From NCBI RefSeq assembly GCF_004327985.1, contig NZ_SJDL01000016.1:1-64000 (forward strand): a DNA stretch of 64,000 bases, in the 5' to 3' direction. The notes beneath the pieces were generated by a model that searched no databases, was not told the origin of the DNA, and saw nothing but the letters and a program-made list of their open reading frames with translations. This DNA comes from Marinobacter halodurans. GTDB taxonomy: Bacteria > Pseudomonadota > Gammaproteobacteria > Pseudomonadales > Oleiphilaceae. Each line of letters begins with the position of its first letter. Position 1 is the stretch's first letter. A program made the translations under genes and the position numbers. Below, one piece after another: positions 1 to 8,488 of this stretch.

Positions 1-1
1 G

Positions 2-361
2 GCCAACGTGCACGACATCGTGCCCACCGACAATCTGCTGCATGGCGAAGAGCAGAGAGTCTTCGGCGACGCCGGTTACCTTGGCATTCAGAAGCGGGAT
101 GAGCATAAGCACCGCGAAAACGTCTCCTGGTTCATTGCCAAACGGCCTGGCACCCGGAAGAAGCTGGATGCCGATAAACTAAAAGCCGAAAAACTCAAAG
201 CCAGTGTTCGTGCCAAGGTTGAGCATCCCTTTCGGTACATCAAGCAGGTCTTCGGCTATGGCAAGGTCCGCTATCGTGGTCTTGCCAAAAACAGCAACCG
301 GCTGCATTTGCTGGCAGCGTTCAGCAACCTGCTGATCGGTGAAAAATACCTGCTGGCGTAG
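2..361 (+). CDS. IS5-family transposase, C-terminal part (5' truncated by window edge)
   Basis: The frame is open from base 2, so the GTG at 8 is an internal codon and the real start is upstream of the window. The visible 119 residues carry the C-terminal DDE region of IS5-type transposases: GDAGYLG, then a lysine-rich stretch, then VEHPFRYIKQ, in which the glutamate is the last acidic catalytic residue and is followed by the usual R-x6-K/G spacing. It ends with the family-typical segment rich in leucine and alanine (LLAAFSNLL). It would catalyse cut-and-paste movement of its own element. The visible part is intact. Confidence 0.88.
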   Translation, partial: ANVHDIVPTDNLLHGEEQRVFGDAGYLGIQKRDEHKHRENVSWFIAKRPGTRKKLDADKLKAEKLKASVRAKVEHPFRYIKQVFGYGKVRYRGLAKNSNRLHLLAAFSNLLIGEKYLLA

Positions 362-481
362 AACCAGTGCGCCTGTGTTCCGCCAAACTGGCGGGAAACA
401 GGCAAGGAACACACAAATAACGGGAAAATAGTGTCTGAATCTTCGATTTTTTGCCGATTAAAACCAAATTCAGCAAAAATC

Positions 482-501
482 AGCGGTTATTCAGACCTTC
501 C
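482..501 (-). repeat. Terminal inverted repeat (IRR) of the IS5-family element
   Basis: The outermost 20 bases, read from the outside inward, start GGAAGGTCTGAATAACC and resemble the IS5 terminus. The TTAG at 502-505 is the expected 4-bp target duplication. The partner copy is outside the window. Confidence 0.75.
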
Positions 502-1097
502 TTAGCGATGCCGTCTCTCGGTTTGAAATGGGAAACACCGCAACTGGTATCGGAAGTAGCCTGCTTGCAGCGGGCACTTTCGCGGTGGGTATCAACAGCC
601 TTCTGGCCAGTGGAAGCACGCTCCTCTTTCTCGGGCCGGGCGGCTTTTGCTAGGCATTGCGCTTTGCTTAACCGGTGTGGCGATGGTTTGGTGGTTTAGC
701 GAGGACCCCTTCGAAACCTGGATGCGGCAAGGGCCTTTGATATTGATAGTCGCTGGGGCTTGCCGACCGTTTTGTCTTTGGCATCTTTGCTTTCTCTTGT
801 GTGGCTTCCTTTTTACTTGTTGTTGCTTTTGGTATGGACGTCCTGATCGCCGTACGGTTGTTTTGGGGCCGTTTTTTGGACTGATTGGTCTCCATTTATC
901 CTTCAGGTAACCGTTCACTGGGTATCTGGAACGTCACCCGGAAGTCATGGTCCGGGACCTGGGCCGCGGCCTTTTCCGCACGACGGGCAAGATCAGATTT
1001 TGCACCTATTGGGGTAAAGAGACCTTCGAAGCCCCTTCATCGAGTCCGGTCCGTATATCGCCTGTCACGTCCAGCCCGATGGGCCGGTGAGCTGTAA
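502..1097 (+). pseudogene. Degenerate membrane-protein gene cut by the IS5 element
   Basis: Directly after the IS the reading frame beginning at 504 gives a Gly/Ala-rich sequence (GIGSSLLAAGTF) that stops at a TAG near 650. One extra T in the T-run at 645-648 would rejoin it to the hydrophobic stretch LLGIALCLTGVAMVWWF, followed by an acidic D-P-F-E-T-W segment. A second one-base loss in the T-run at 736-738 would continue into more hydrophobic sequence. The layout (Gly/Ala region, membrane segment, then W..xGP) is reminiscent of some PAAR-associated type VI secretion effectors, but this is a weak impression. Family unknown; the gene is clearly broken at its 5' end by the IS and frameshifted inside. 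Confidence 0.45.
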
Positions 1098-1203
1098 GCC
1101 GGTGCTGGTTTTTGCAATCATGTTATAGACCATCAGCCAGTGATGCCCCTCATCGATTTTTTTGTAGCATGGCTTGCCATTTTAAGAACAGCGGGAACAT
1201 CTG

Positions 1204-1629
1204 GTGAGCGAGCAAGCTGTATTCAATAAAGACATATACGTTCGAGCTACCAGAAAACTAATGACTCGACGCCTGACCGTCCTTGATGGGGAGTCCGTGG
1301 CCCTGCTGGCAACGGCCGATGGTCGTTTATGTGTGTCCACCTGTGAAAGCCAGGAAGAAGCGACTTCCCGCCAGGCAGCGTTTTCCAGCGCCCTGATGTC
1401 TCTATCCCAAAGATTCTGCCAGGAAGTGCTGGGCTCCCAGAATGGGGAAATTGCGCTGTCCTGCCTCAAGGGCAATGCGGTCATCGTTCGCCTGGAACTG
1501 GGTGGAAAACCCTACCAACTATGTGTTGCCAGTGGTGAGCAGAACAATCTGGCAACCGTCATACGTATCGCCCGCGATATGGGGGAAATGATGACCAATT
1601 TACCGCATGACACCCATAGGTATACATAA
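1204..1629 (+). CDS. Roadblock/LC7-like protein (first of pair)
   Basis: A 141-residue protein starting at GTG. It overlaps the next gene by one base. Its size, mixed alpha/beta pattern and position beside a second roadblock-like protein and a small GTPase suggest an MglB/roadblock-type protein, which in characterised bacterial systems acts as a GTPase-activating or scaffold partner. Visible features are a strand-rich middle (LTVLDGESVALLATADG) and an alpha-helical N-terminus; I see no catalytic motif, as is usual for the family. The family assignment rests more on context than on sequence and is less certain than for the neighbour. Confidence 0.55.
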   Translation: MSEQAVFNKDIYVRATRKLMTRRLTVLDGESVALLATADGRLCVSTCESQEEATSRQAAFSSALMSLSQRFCQEVLGSQNGEIALSCLKGNAVIVRLELGGKPYQLCVASGEQNNLATVIRIARDMGEMMTNLPHDTHRYT

Positions 1630-1985
1630 TGGCAAGGATTGAGTTTTCGGAAGTTCGGAATATTGATGGTTACTTGGCGGCAGCCCTGGTTGACATGGAA
1701 TCGGGCATGCTGATGGCCGGTGACGGCAACGCCATTAACCTGGAGCTTGCGGCCGCGGGTAATGCCAATGTGCTGAGAGCCAAAATGAAAGTTGCTGCTT
1801 CGCTGGGACTTGATGACTCCGTGGAAGACATTCTCATTACGCAATCCAAACAGTACCATCTGATTCGCCCGCTTGAGACCAATAACAAGATCTTCCTTTA
1901 CCTGGTCCTGGACAAAGCGAAGTCCAACCTGGCCTTGGCTCGCTATAGTCTGCGTTCTTTCGAGAAGAGCATGGATTTTAGCTGA
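1629..1985 (+). CDS. Roadblock/LC7 domain protein
   Basis: A 118-residue protein that occupies one roadblock/LC7 domain. The diagnostic early pattern is present: IDGYLAAALVDMESGMLM, i.e. a strand ending in D/E-x-x-x-G, then a long helix (NVLRAKMKVAASLG), then a strand pair ending in IFLYLVLDK. Roadblock domains dimerise and regulate small Ras-like GTPases; the MglB-MglA pair is the bacterial model. It overlaps the preceding gene by one base and lies two genes before a GTPase, consistent with a co-expressed switch. Confidence 0.75.
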   Translation: MARIEFSEVRNIDGYLAAALVDMESGMLMAGDGNAINLELAAAGNANVLRAKMKVAASLGLDDSVEDILITQSKQYHLIRPLETNNKIFLYLVLDKAKSNLALARYSLRSFEKSMDFS

Positions 1986-2026
1986 ACAATGTATAGGTAG
2001 ATGGCAACCAAAACGGACCCCCTCCA

Positions 2027-2920
2027 ATGACCCGCCTGAGAATTGCCCATGCTGGCTGTGACGAAGGCATGGTGCGAAAGCTTAATCTCGTAGCGAATCT
2101 GTTGCGTGGAAGAGGCTTCAAGCCCGTGTTGAGTCGATGGGAAGGCGCCGGTGTCGATTTGGCGATCATTGATTGTCAGGATGGCTTTGGCCGCCGCGTT
2201 GCAGAAGTTGCCAGACGCCGAAAGATTCCATTGCTGGTCGTTGGTGACCGTGAGGATTTGCCATCCACCCCTTTGAACGGCGAGCGCTCTATTCACCGGG
2301 AGCGGCCGGTCATCGAGTATTTTCGCCTTGTAGAGGCGTTGTCCGGCGCTGAACCAGGTACAACCGGTATCACGCCTGAAACGCTTGATCTGGCCCGGGG
2401 AAAGCGCCTGGTTGCTGGAAGTGCGGACGTCATGTTTGAAGCCGATACCGGTTTGTGCCGGGCCGGCTCGCATCGAGAACTGGCCACGGTGGCTCACCAC
2501 CTGAGCCATTGCCGGCCTGTCGAGGTCCTGGCTCCCCCACCGGGCTTCAATGCCCGCAAGCTAGAGGTGTGCACCAGCATCGAGAACCTCGTGTTCAACT
2601 CGCTTGTCGCGCGTAACCGCGTTGTTTGGCCCCACGCGGACGCGGTAAATTTGACCGGTTGGCCCGACATCCATAACAAACGGCATGGCAGTGATGTTGC
2701 CAGTTTGTCTGCTATCCTATTGGGTAAACCGGTGGGGCTGGAATCGCTCGGTGCCGTATCGTCCGAAGTGGTGGTGGCGTCCTTTCTCCACGCTTGCCGC
2801 GTCGCGGGACTCCTTGTACAGAATTCTGGCAAGGCTCCCCCGGCACCCCTTCAAATGGAATATGGGCCCCAGGAAAAAAACGGCGTTGTCGGTGCGTTAC
2901 GGCGCTGGTTAGGGATTTAG
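2027..2920 (+). CDS. Protein of unknown function in roadblock-GTPase operon
   Basis: A 297-residue soluble protein with no signal peptide or membrane segment. The first ~110 residues look like a degenerate receiver or Rossmann-type fold: a strand at LRIAHAGCD, a strand with acidic residues at DLAIIDC (about 44-50), and LLVVGD (about 69-74), but there is no clear phosphoacceptor plus lysine set. The C-terminal half is unfamiliar. It lies between the roadblock proteins and the GTPase, 41 bases after the former and 8 bases before the latter, so it is probably a dedicated partner or effector of the switch. I do not recognise the family. Confidence 0.55.
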   Translation: MTRLRIAHAGCDEGMVRKLNLVANLLRGRGFKPVLSRWEGAGVDLAIIDCQDGFGRRVAEVARRRKIPLLVVGDREDLPSTPLNGERSIHRERPVIEYFRLVEALSGAEPGTTGITPETLDLARGKRLVAGSADVMFEADTGLCRAGSHRELATVAHHLSHCRPVEVLAPPPGFNARKLEVCTSIENLVFNSLVARNRVVWPHADAVNLTGWPDIHNKRHGSDVASLSAILLGKPVGLESLGAVSSEVVVASFLHACRVAGLLVQNSGKAPPAPLQMEYGPQEKNGVVGALRRWLGI

Positions 2921-2928
2921 GGAAAACC

Positions 2929-3459
2929 GTGAGTATTCACAACAAACTGCTATTCGCCGGGCCGGTCGGCGCGGGAAAAACAACAGCTATCCGTGCGATC
3001 TCGACCTCGGGCCCGATTGAAACCGAAGCGCCGTTGTCCGATGGCCCCATTGGGGAAAAAACGACCACCACAGTGGCCATGGATTACAGCTATCTGGAGC
3101 TGGACGGTGAGATCATCCACCTGTATGGATTACCTGGTCAAAAGCGCCTGGGCTTCATGCGCGACATTCTTGCGGATGGCGCATTGGGGGCCATACTGTT
3201 GCTGGATGCAAGTTCCGAGCACTTATACGGGGACACCGAGCATTGGCTGCAGTCCTTGGCCTCATTCGGTCCGGATCTGTTGCTTGTTATCGGCATTACC
3301 AAGACAGACTGTAGCCCGGAATTTTCCTTGAACCGGCTGCGGCAAGTGGTCAACAGATGCGCGGGCGCCACGCCAATGCTGTCGATAGACGCCCGTGAAG
3401 CCACCGACGTCAAGCAGCTATTGCGAGTGATGCTGGTAAGCCGGGCACCGAACCAGTAA
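2929..3459 (+). CDS. Small Ras-like GTPase (MglA/Gtr-like)
   Basis: A 176-residue GTPase. I placed the start at GTG 2929 because it puts the P-loop at residues 11-18 (GPVGAGKT), where it belongs in this family. An in-frame ATG further upstream at 2794 would lie inside the preceding gene. A switch region with TTTTVAMDY follows, then the G3 motif LYGLPGQKR (in place of D-x-x-G) and a G4-like ITKTD in place of NKxD. These substitutions are common in bacterial MglA-like and archaeal-like GTPases. In the model system such GTPases set cell polarity and control type IV pili; a minor-pilin operon begins about 600 bases downstream. Confidence 0.8.
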   Translation: MSIHNKLLFAGPVGAGKTTAIRAISTSGPIETEAPLSDGPIGEKTTTTVAMDYSYLELDGEIIHLYGLPGQKRLGFMRDILADGALGAILLLDASSEHLYGDTEHWLQSLASFGPDLLLVIGITKTDCSPEFSLNRLRQVVNRCAGATPMLSIDAREATDVKQLLRVMLVSRAPNQ

Positions 3460-3575
3460 CGAGTCGGTACTGCAAAAGTAAAAAACGTGAACGAAGGTAA
3501 TGAGCTGGCCTGGGTTCGGGGTATAATGTCTGGCACAAATATTACCGTTTTGCTTAAAACCCGGAAGAAAAGCCC

Positions 3576-3863
3576 ATGATTCCATGGGATAAGCGCCAGG
3601 CACCACAACGACATCTGCTGGAAGCCTCCCTCGAAGACGTTCTTGACTCCCGGCATGAACGGGTGTAAATGGCCAATCGGATCGACTGGACCGCCTGCGA
3701 ACAACATCCTGGCCGGCCGTATGCGGTGGAAGCCGGGCGCCCGGTACACCCATCCGGCCGCATGTGGGCTTGCAGCTACTCAGGCACATGTATGCGCTGT
3801 CGGAGCATGGTGTCCTTATCGGCCTGGTGCAATCCCGAGTCCCCTGGAGTAACCTCTGTTTGA
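3576..3863 (+). pseudogene. Relic of an IS5-superfamily transposase (N-terminal part)
   Basis: Reading from the ATG at 3576 gives LEASLEDVLDSRHERV, then a stop, then MANRIDW, a segment ending GRPVHP, and after a frameshift LLRHMYALSEHGVL. This follows the N-terminal pattern of IS5/IS1182-type transposases: the I-N-x-R-H-E-L helix, LAxxIDW, LExxFGxxY, GRPxxPxRLM, LKHxYxLSDE. It carries at least one in-frame stop and one frameshift and lacks the catalytic part. It is a different subfamily from the element at the left edge. The rest of the 3460-4072 gap shows no gene. Confidence 0.6.
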
Positions 3864-4072
3864 TCCCGTGAGGTGTCACGTGGGAGGCAGGGAAGCCTTT
3901 TCCGGCGTTTCCTGTCGGGATTTTCCGACAACCAGTCATCAAGATCCTACGAAAAATCAGAATTTCCCGGCTATTCAGCCCGCGACTTTCCCCACATCAT
4001 GCTGCCTTATTGTTTTTCGCAGAATTAGGCTGCCGAAAACAACGTCGAGCAGGTGATCGAAAGGAGCCTGAT

Positions 4073-4606
4073 GTGCCGACCATGTTTCCCCGATACAGCC
4101 GCCGAGCTGCGCGTGGCTTTACCCTTATTGAACTGATGGTCGTTGTGGTGATTGTCGCCGTTCTCGCGAGCATTGCCATTCCGAGCTATCAGAATTATGT
4201 CAAAAGCAGCCACGCCAAGGCCGCCGCCGGTGATCTGGTGGCGCTCGGCCTTGTTATGGAAAACATCTACCAACGCCGGCTTCGTTACCCCTACGACACG
4301 AGTACCGGGCTACCCGATGGTGTGAACCTCCCCACGACATCGACAGACGGCACCATTCGCTATGTGAACGGTGTGGACAGCAAATCGGCATTGCCGGCCA
4401 ATTCCTTGTGGCAGCCCGCCGAAGCGGACAATTTCACCTATACACTGAGCGTCCTGAAAACCGGCAAGGACAAGGGTCGGACCTACAAGCTCACCGCGAC
4501 CGGCCGGGGAAACACCCTCAACAGCAACTGCGTGCTCACCTTGAACAATGGCAATGTGCGCACGTCCAATGACGGACCCGGCTGTGGCGGCCTGGCGTCA
4601 TGGTAA
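4073..4606 (+). CDS. Type IV pilin-like protein, PilE type
   Basis: A 177-residue prepilin. I chose GTG 4073 because an AAGGAG at 4061-4066 is six bases upstream; ATG 4082 is the alternative. After a short basic leader comes the prepilin peptidase site G^[17 protein letters not shown], with Glu at +5 and a hydrophobic N-terminal helix (roughly residues 16-40), then the [15 protein letters not shown] segment typical of PilE-like minor pilins. Cysteines near the C-terminus (NCVLTL and GPGCGG) would form the D-region disulfide. It heads a five-gene pilin operon. Confidence 0.88.
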   Translation: MPTMFPRYSRRAARGFTLIELMVVVVIVAVLASIAIPSYQNYVKSSHAKAAAGDLVALGLVMENIYQRRLRYPYDTSTGLPDGVNLPTTSTDGTIRYVNGVDSKSALPANSLWQPAEADNFTYTLSVLKTGKDKGRTYKLTATGRGNTLNSNCVLTLNNGNVRTSNDGPGCGGLASW

Positions 4607-5064
4607 GGCGCTACGAGCGGGGGCTGTCCCTGATTGAACTGATGGTCGTGATGACCATCATCATGATCCTGGCGCTGCTTGCCGCCCCCCTGGGAGCGGG
4701 CTGGGTAAAGAGCACTCACCTGAACCACGCCCACGATGTGCTAAAGGAAGCCTATGCCACGGCGCGCGCCCTGGCCCTGCGGAATACGGCCAACGTCAGC
4801 GGCAACGCCGTCGCCGCCACCCTGAGGGTGAACGGCAACAAGCTTTCGGTGGACTATCCGGACCCGGACGACAGCACCAAGGTGCTCACCCTGTGGTCCG
4901 GCCAGGTGGATACCGACACCACGGTTGCCCTGGGCGATGCGCCGGGTTGCGCGGTCCCCAATACCCTGGCCCTGACCGCCAGGGGCCTGCCGGCAGACTT
5001 GGGTTGTGTGCATTACACCCTAACCATTAAAGGAGGCCCCAGTGATGCCGGCACCTTGCAGTGA
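4600..5064 (+). CDS. Minor pilin, FimT/GspH type
   Basis: A 154-residue prepilin overlapping the previous gene by seven bases. The leader is only eight residues long and is followed by G^[21 protein letters not shown]. The following helix with [18 protein letters not shown] is the FimT/GspH signature (surface-exposed helix with A.A.ALA.R). Two cysteines at PGCAV and LGCVHY probably pair. Such proteins prime pilus assembly as part of the tip complex with PilV, PilW and PilX. Confidence 0.85.
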   Translation: MVRRYERGLSLIELMVVMTIIMILALLAAPLGAGWVKSTHLNHAHDVLKEAYATARALALRNTANVSGNAVAATLRVNGNKLSVDYPDPDDSTKVLTLWSGQVDTDTTVALGDAPGCAVPNTLALTARGLPADLGCVHYTLTIKGGPSDAGTLQ

Positions 5065-5482
5065 ACGCTCCCGGATAGCGTACGCGCGCCACCGTCAACA
5101 GGGCATCGGCCTGATCGAGGCGCTGGTGACCTTGCTGCTCACTGCCATCATTGGGCTGGGCATGACCTATCTCATGGGCCGGTCGGCCGTGGCGCAAAAG
5201 GACATGAATGTCCTCGGGCTAACCGTCGGCCAGATGCGCAACCAGATCATGAGCGGGCAGTGTAACAGCGCCGACACCGCCAACTCCCAGCTGTCGATCG
5301 GCGAGGACACCGGGGTCAGGGTCTCTGCCCAATGCAGCAGTCAGGACACGGTTATTCAGATCACGTCGGACACCAAGGGATTCACCGCGGACAATGTCAA
5401 CGTCCCTATCCCCCGAATATCCACAAACAACGACGACACCAGTCGGGAGCTCTTCGGCGGACAGGTTGTGATTAACCCATGA
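5045..5482 (+). CDS. Minor pilin, PilV type
   Basis: A protein of about 145 residues. ATG 5045 is preferred because AGGAGG at 5031-5036 lies eight bases upstream; GTG 5042 is also possible. It starts inside the end of the preceding gene. The prepilin site is G^IGLIEALVTLLLTAIIGLGM, with Glu at +5 and the PilV-type I-G-L-I-E-x-L sequence. The leader is long (about 22 residues) and basic. Two cysteines (SGQCNS and AQCSS) could form a disulfide. Expected to join the pilus tip complex. Confidence 0.82.
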   Translation: MPAPCSERSRIAYARHRQQGIGLIEALVTLLLTAIIGLGMTYLMGRSAVAQKDMNVLGLTVGQMRNQIMSGQCNSADTANSQLSIGEDTGVRVSAQCSSQDTVIQITSDTKGFTADNVNVPIPRISTNNDDTSRELFGGQVVINP

Positions 5483-6180
5483 ACATGAGCATACGCCCCC
5501 CCACGCAACAACAAGGGTTCTCCCTGGTGGAATTGATGGTGACGCTGGTGATTTCACTGGTGGCCATCATTTCCATCCTCTCCCTGTTCCAGGGCATGAC
5601 CCGGAACAGTGTGGAAGTCAAGGTCGGAGCCAGCCTGGATGGAGACGTCCAACTCGGCCTGTTAACCGCGCACAAGCTGCTCCAGGGCGCCGGTTTCTCC
5701 TCCGCCGCCGATGCCGCCACCCCTGGCTATGGCACGGACCTGCTGTTGATCTCGAAGGCCCGCCTGGACAAAAGCGGTGCTTTCCATGGCACCCCCGTTG
5801 CCAGTAAGAGCCTGGGAACACCCGTGAAGGCCGGAGCCGGCTGGGCCCTGCTATGGCGTAGCGGCGACACCCTGGAGGGCTTGTACGCGCCGGCCAAGGG
5901 GGGGCTGCTGACCCTGACCGCCACCGGCGGTGCGACTCCGCTGACCGGTAGCAGCAATAACTGGCAAACCAACACGGCACTGATTGCCCCGCCATCGGTC
6001 GATTCCGCCAACCTGGCGAGTACTGGACGGGTCGGCGTTACGCTGGCCAGTAGCAGCTGCCAGCCGCCTGGCTTGGCCGCCGAGTCCGTCAACACCGGCA
6101 AATTCACGGTCACCCTGGCTGCAAACGGTTACGCCGCCGGAGCGGCCCAGGTGTCCACCACCTGTCTGGTCAACTTCTAA
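5479..6180 (+). CDS. Minor pilin, PilW type
   Basis: A 233-residue prepilin overlapping the previous gene by four bases (ATGA). The prepilin peptidase site is G^FSLVELMVTLVISLVAIISILSLF, followed by the PilW-type stretch ending LLTAHKLLQGAGFSSA, matching the I-x-x-a-G-Y/F-f sequence of that family. The rest is a Gly/Ser/Thr-rich beta domain with a cysteine pair near the end (SSCQPPG and TTCLVNF). Sits in the canonical pilV-pilW-pilX order. Confidence 0.85.
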   Translation: MNMSIRPPTQQQGFSLVELMVTLVISLVAIISILSLFQGMTRNSVEVKVGASLDGDVQLGLLTAHKLLQGAGFSSAADAATPGYGTDLLLISKARLDKSGAFHGTPVASKSLGTPVKAGAGWALLWRSGDTLEGLYAPAKGGLLTLTATGGATPLTGSSNNWQTNTALIAPPSVDSANLASTGRVGVTLASSSCQPPGLAAESVNTGKFTVTLAANGYAAGAAQVSTTCLVNF

Positions 6181-6209
6181 ACCGAGCACTGTCATACCCG
6201 GAGCACTTT

Positions 6210-8288
6210 ATGGCCAAGTGTAAAAAAACCATTGTTACTCCAGGTCGCGGCCTTCACCGCCAAAGAGGTATTGCCGCCCTGTTGCTGGTGCTGCTGACGG
6301 GCTTGTCGGCCACGGTGGTGGCCATGGGCACCATGTCCTACGTGCGCGGTTCCCAAAAGAGCCAGATGACGGTGCACGCGCAAACCCAGTCCGAGATCTA
6401 CGCCTGGGCCGGTGTCCAGGCCTTGACCGCCTACCTGAACAACAACCTGAGTGCGGATCCGGACACCAGCCTGGACGCGTTCCTGAACGGGCTCGGCAAC
6501 CTGAAGTTCAGCAAGGTCGGCAGCGACACTGACATCGCCGTGGCGAGTTACCAGAGCGGTTGTTCCAGCACCAGTGGCAACAGTACCATCGCCTGCTTCA
6601 ATGTCACGGGCAGCAGCGCGGACAGCCATACCCCACTGCAGGTGGCCTACCGGATCACCCAGAACAATCCACCCACCCCGGAAGTCATCACAACCCCCCT
6701 GGTCTTCAACGGCGACCTGAGTATTGCCGGCGGTGGCCTGGACGTCACCGGTAACAGCGACTACCGCAATATCGCCGTCAACGGCGACATCATCATGCAG
6801 TCCGCGGCCACCTCGGATATTTCCGGCTGCGCGACCGGGGACATCACCATTAACGGCGGCGGCATTCCCGATCACGGCCACCTATACTCTTCCGGCGGCG
6901 ATGTCACCGTCGACGGCCAGGACGCGAGCGACATGTCCATATGGGGGGACAACGTCACTATTAATGGCGGCGGTGGCAGCTACCAGGCCATCAAGGCCAA
7001 TGGGGACATCACCATCAATAACGCCGGTATTGGTACCGTGGATTTCATGCACGCGAACAATATTACGGTCAGTCCCGGTGGTCGGTTCACCGAAGTCAAG
7101 GTCAACCACGACTTCCACCTGGGTAACGGCGCCGACGAGATGAGGCAGTTCGGTACGCTGACCGGGGGACACGACTTTATCGTTAGCAGCAAAAGCCATA
7201 TACCCCTGTTTGACCAGCCCAGCACCATCGCCGGCCAGGTGCGGGTCGAAGGCAACGGCAACGGTAAGGGAAGGGGCAAGGGCGACAAAGGCGCTGTCGT
7301 TAGCGAACCTATCCCCCATTTAAGCGTCAAGCAGCAGCATGTCCACCCTGGATTGGCCGGTTTTCCCGAGTGTCATGTGGAGGTCACGGCCTTCGACGTC
7401 AACAACCTGATCGCCCAGGCGAATTACATCTTCTATTTTGACAAGACCTCGGGCGATCCCATGCTCAAGATCCAGAATGTCAATGACAGCGACGGCAAGA
7501 GTATCGACCAGACCATCAATCTCCGTGAAACCGATGTGCGGACCCTGGATGGCCATGACTTCCTGCAGTGCAATTGGTGGTATACCGGAGACTGGTGTGG
7601 CCATTGGGCCAGTGCGGATGACGGCTGGACCTTTACCGGTCTCTTTGCCCTCCCCAGGGGAATCATCGTGTTCGGCGGAACGGGCGATCCAGACCAGAAA
7701 AACCTGACGGCCACCCGGTTCACGTTAAATGGTGTATCCGGAGCTCGTGCTTCCCCGCTGTACGGGAGCCCGCTGTACAACACACTGCTCAGCACCGGCG
7801 ACCTGAACCTGACCGCTGCCGGGGGACTCTTTGCGCTGACCGCCCCTAATTTCGCGAAGGCCGCGGATATCTGCAACCAGGATTTCTATCCGAGGCAACT
7901 GTGCGAAAAAGGCGGCGGGGACCGCTATAAGTTGGCAATGACCAAGGACGGCGACGGCAATACCGTGCCCAAGTTCCCCCTGGCCAACAACGCCGTCATG
8001 ACCAACCAGGATTTCAGCACCAACAGTTGGACGATCTCGGGGCACGTCATCGTCGGCGACGATATCGACACGGCCGCTGGTACGACCCAGATTACAGGGG
8101 CGCTGTCGGTGGGGCTCAATGTCAACCAGGAAAGCGGCGAGCAGGGCAGCACCGAGATTTCGGCGGGCGGACTGATCGTGGATACCAGCAAGCTCACGGC
8201 GGGCCAACTGCGGACATTCACAGGCGGAAAGGGGGGCGGCGGAAAACCGGAGCGGGTACTGGCTGGCTACCGGGCGCGCTCCCTCTGA
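6210..8288 (+). CDS. Large PilX-like pilus-associated protein with repeat domain
   Basis: A 692-residue protein at the pilX position of the operon. The N-terminus is basic (RGLHRQRG) and followed by IAALLLVLLTGLSATVVAMG, a PilX-like helix that lacks the Glu-5 of ordinary pilins. Residues about 150-340 are a run of short strand repeats (FNGDLSIAGGGLDVTGN, VNGDI, GDITINGGG, GGDVTVDG, GDNVTINGGGG, ANGDITINNAG), resembling bactofilin or right-handed beta-helix turns. A Gly/Asn/Lys-rich linker (about 347-360) follows, and a C-terminal part with more beta repeats (VIVGDDIDTAAGTTQITG). Ordinary PilX is about 170-200 residues. No pilY1 follows, so this protein may provide the adhesin function; that is inference. 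Confidence 0.7.
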   Translation: MAKCKKTIVTPGRGLHRQRGIAALLLVLLTGLSATVVAMGTMSYVRGSQKSQMTVHAQTQSEIYAWAGVQALTAYLNNNLSADPDTSLDAFLNGLGNLKFSKVGSDTDIAVASYQSGCSSTSGNSTIACFNVTGSSADSHTPLQVAYRITQNNPPTPEVITTPLVFNGDLSIAGGGLDVTGNSDYRNIAVNGDIIMQSAATSDISGCATGDITINGGGIPDHGHLYSSGGDVTVDGQDASDMSIWGDNVTINGGGGSYQAIKANGDITINNAGIGTVDFMHANNITVSPGGRFTEVKVNHDFHLGNGADEMRQFGTLTGGHDFIVSSKSHIPLFDQPSTIAGQVRVEGNGNGKGRGKGDKGAVVSEPIPHLSVKQQHVHPGLAGFPECHVEVTAFDVNNLIAQANYIFYFDKTSGDPMLKIQNVNDSDGKSIDQTINLRETDVRTLDGHDFLQCNWWYTGDWCGHWASADDGWTFTGLFALPRGIIVFGGTGDPDQKNLTATRFTLNGVSGARASPLYGSPLYNTLLSTGDLNLTAAGGLFALTAPNFAKAADICNQDFYPRQLCEKGGGDRYKLAMTKDGDGNTVPKFPLANNAVMTNQDFSTNSWTISGHVIVGDDIDTAAGTTQITGALSVGLNVNQESGEQGSTEISAGGLIVDTSKLTAGQLRTFTGGKGGGGKPERVLAGYRARSL

Positions 8289-8429
8289 CCGGTCATTGGG
8301 CAGGGACGCCCCCATCGAAAACGCCCGCCATGAAACGAGGGGCTGTCTTCCCCGTGAGAAAATCGCGCCGTCCAAGCCTGACGTATCGGTGAACGAGTTG
8401 CTCCGTTCCTGATCATAGTGGGACTTAAT

Positions 8430-8450
8430 AATCGCCGCATGGGCGATTTT
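8430..8450 (+). terminator. Possible terminator after the pilin operon
   Basis: An inverted repeat AATCGCC (8430-8436), five-base loop, GGCGATT (8442-8448), followed by a short T-rich stretch. The T tract is short (TTTTC), so activity is uncertain. Confidence 0.4.
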
Positions 8451-8488
8451 CTGTGCAATACTTAAGGTTGTGGAAATGGCTTTCAGGA

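Larger units (their letters stand above)
1..501 (+). mobile_element. Right part of an IS5-family insertion sequence
   Basis: The left edge of the window lies inside this element. It comprises the 3' end of a DDE transposase gene, a non-coding tail of about 120 bases and a terminal inverted repeat. Read outward-in, the right end begins GGAAGGTCTGAATAA, close to the known IS5 terminus GGAAGGTGCGAATAAG. The bases just beyond it, TTAG, match the 4-bp YTAR target duplication typical of this family. The left end is outside the window, so completeness cannot be judged. Confidence 0.85.

Noticed and set aside
3643-3863. Small open frames of 64-69 residues
   Set aside because: They are fragments of the frameshifted transposase relic, not separate genes.
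7320-8221. Open frames on the minus strand under the PilX-like gene
   Set aside because: Shadows of the repeat-coding region without plausible starts or domains.
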